From: CAIOZW01 sp049317725
Lineage (GTDB): Bacteria; Acidobacteriota; Blastocatellia; RBC074
Assembly: GCA_049317725.1 (NCBI GenBank)
Contig: JBMOHS010000018.1
Location: 1 to 35,535 of the forward strand
Direction of reading: 5' to 3'
DNA length: 35,535 nt
Shown here: in pieces, positions 35,065-35,535 of the stretch
Position numbering within the stretch: position 1 is the stretch's first letter
Layout: the number at the start of each line of letters is the position of its first letter
Notes under the pieces: model-generated
Databases searched by the model: none
The model's input: the letters and a program-made list of their open reading frames with translations, nothing else
What the model was told of the DNA's origin: nothing
Translations under genes and position numbers: made by a program

Positions 35065-35132
35065 AGGGGGCTTTCCCAACCCATCAGTCAGATTTCAGGG
35101 AGTTGGGAAGAGAGCCACCCAACCAGCCCCCT
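35065..35132 (-). promoter_or_regulatory. Long stem upstream of the thrS terminator
   Basis: AGGGGGCT (35065-35072) with TTCCCAAC (35073-35080) forms a continuous arm. Its partners are GTTGGGAA (35102-35109) and AGCCCCCT (35125-35132), separated by a 15-base bulge. All 16 pairs are perfect. With the terminator 38 bases downstream on the minus strand, this gives a leader with at least two stable structures before thrS. The T-box consensus was not found. Confidence 0.5.
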
Positions 35133-35535
35133 ACCGGCAGACTGTCCCTGTGACAGCGAAAAGGGTTGAGCAGATCTCTCTGAGGAGCTGCCATTCTCGG
35201 ATCATCTACTGATCATCTACGGAACATCAGCTTGATCTGCCCAACACAAGAAGAAGGTTCGATTGAATCGACCGTCGTAGGGAACAGATCCAGCGCAGTT
35301 TGGTAAGGTCCTACGTCAGCGGTCACCAGCAGAGGGGTACGGTCCCAATTTGATCTCGGGCTGGGCGCCCGGATCATCTCTGCTACTGTCCAGTTTGCAA
35401 AGAGAAAAGGATTTCTCTCAATGGACAGGTGGTCACACTTCAGGAGCTGACGTCGAATCGGTTGGCGTGAGCCAAACAATAGACAGAACAAATATCAAAA
35501 CCAAGCAGTGCATTACAGCGATCAAGCGCTCAACG

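Larger units (their letters stand above)
34912..35535. other. Gene-free region: thrS leader and upstream DNA
   Basis: No credible protein frame is seen; the 92-codon frame at 35213-35491 (-) has no ribosome-binding site or family resemblance. The first part reads as the thrS leader, with a terminator (35001-35026) and a long stem (35065-35132). Further right are a direct repeat GATCATCTAC (35200-35209 and 35211-35220), an odd palindrome TCGATTGAATCGA (35259-35271) and a small stem AGAGAAA/TTTCTCT (35401-35418). The thrS promoter should lie here but could not be placed. Confidence 0.5.

Noticed and set aside
35213..35491. 92-codon minus-strand frame upstream of thrS
   Set aside because: No ribosome-binding site, no recognisable motif, and it lies where the thrS promoter and leader are expected.

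Overview
The window is a moderately GC-rich, gene-dense bacterial chromosome segment. It has no transposase, integrase, phage gene or CRISPR array. It carries about 25 confident protein genes, a few small uncertain ones, and one tRNA cut by the left edge. The gene mix points to Acidobacteriota, perhaps a Blastocatellia or Chloracidobacterium-like lineage. The signs are an EcxA/DUF5117-type secreted metalloprotease, a b558-type sdhCAB operon, a PA-domain M28 aminopeptidase, a D-aminoacylase-like amidohydrolase and a short PheT. That assignment is inference and was not tested by a search.

Layout, left to right. (1) A partial tRNA-Gly(GCC) is followed by about 840 bases with no convincing gene but with a promoter-like site and several hairpins. 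(2) A small Lys-rich protein and a UMF1-type MFS transporter lie on +. They converge on a minus-strand operon acnA - DUF1648 protein - trmL. (3) A small hypothetical gene, preceded by a possible coupled 19-codon leader ORF, comes before a secreted zinc metalloprotease and a class A beta-lactamase-fold serine hydrolase, all on +. (4) A MacA-like adaptor and two MacB-like permeases form a + operon that has no ATPase gene. (5) A LysR regulator is divergent from sdhC-sdhA-sdhB. (6) A D-aminoacylase-like amidohydrolase (-) is divergent from a complete YbhG/F/S-like export operon (lipoprotein adaptor, ATPase, ABC-2 permease; +). (7) A secreted M28 peptidase (-). (8) A long minus-strand translation operon runs thrS - infC - rpmI - rplT - pheS - [unknown gene] - pheT - coiled-coil protein - zapA, and ends in an inverted array of 9-bp-period repeats.

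Central metabolism is represented by aconitase and succinate dehydrogenase. Export is represented by two adaptor/permease systems. Peptide turnover is represented by three secreted hydrolases. The translation operon is the most informative part. Its regulatory architecture can be read from the sequence: a leader with a terminator before thrS, a probable AUU start for infC behind a perfect ribosome-binding site, a nested foldable element between rpmI and rplT, and a terminator with a complementary upstream segment before pheS.

The best candidate for something undescribed is the 243-residue protein encoded between pheS and pheT. It is coupled to pheT by an ATGA overlap and carries a D-x8-QxK pattern reminiscent of PD-(D/E)XK nucleases. 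Several tail-to-tail gene pairs are only 3 to 5 bases apart or overlap, so the genome appears strongly compacted. By contrast, the gaps at 56-896, 6254-6745, 15852-16265 and 34912-35535 are relatively large and carry structure.
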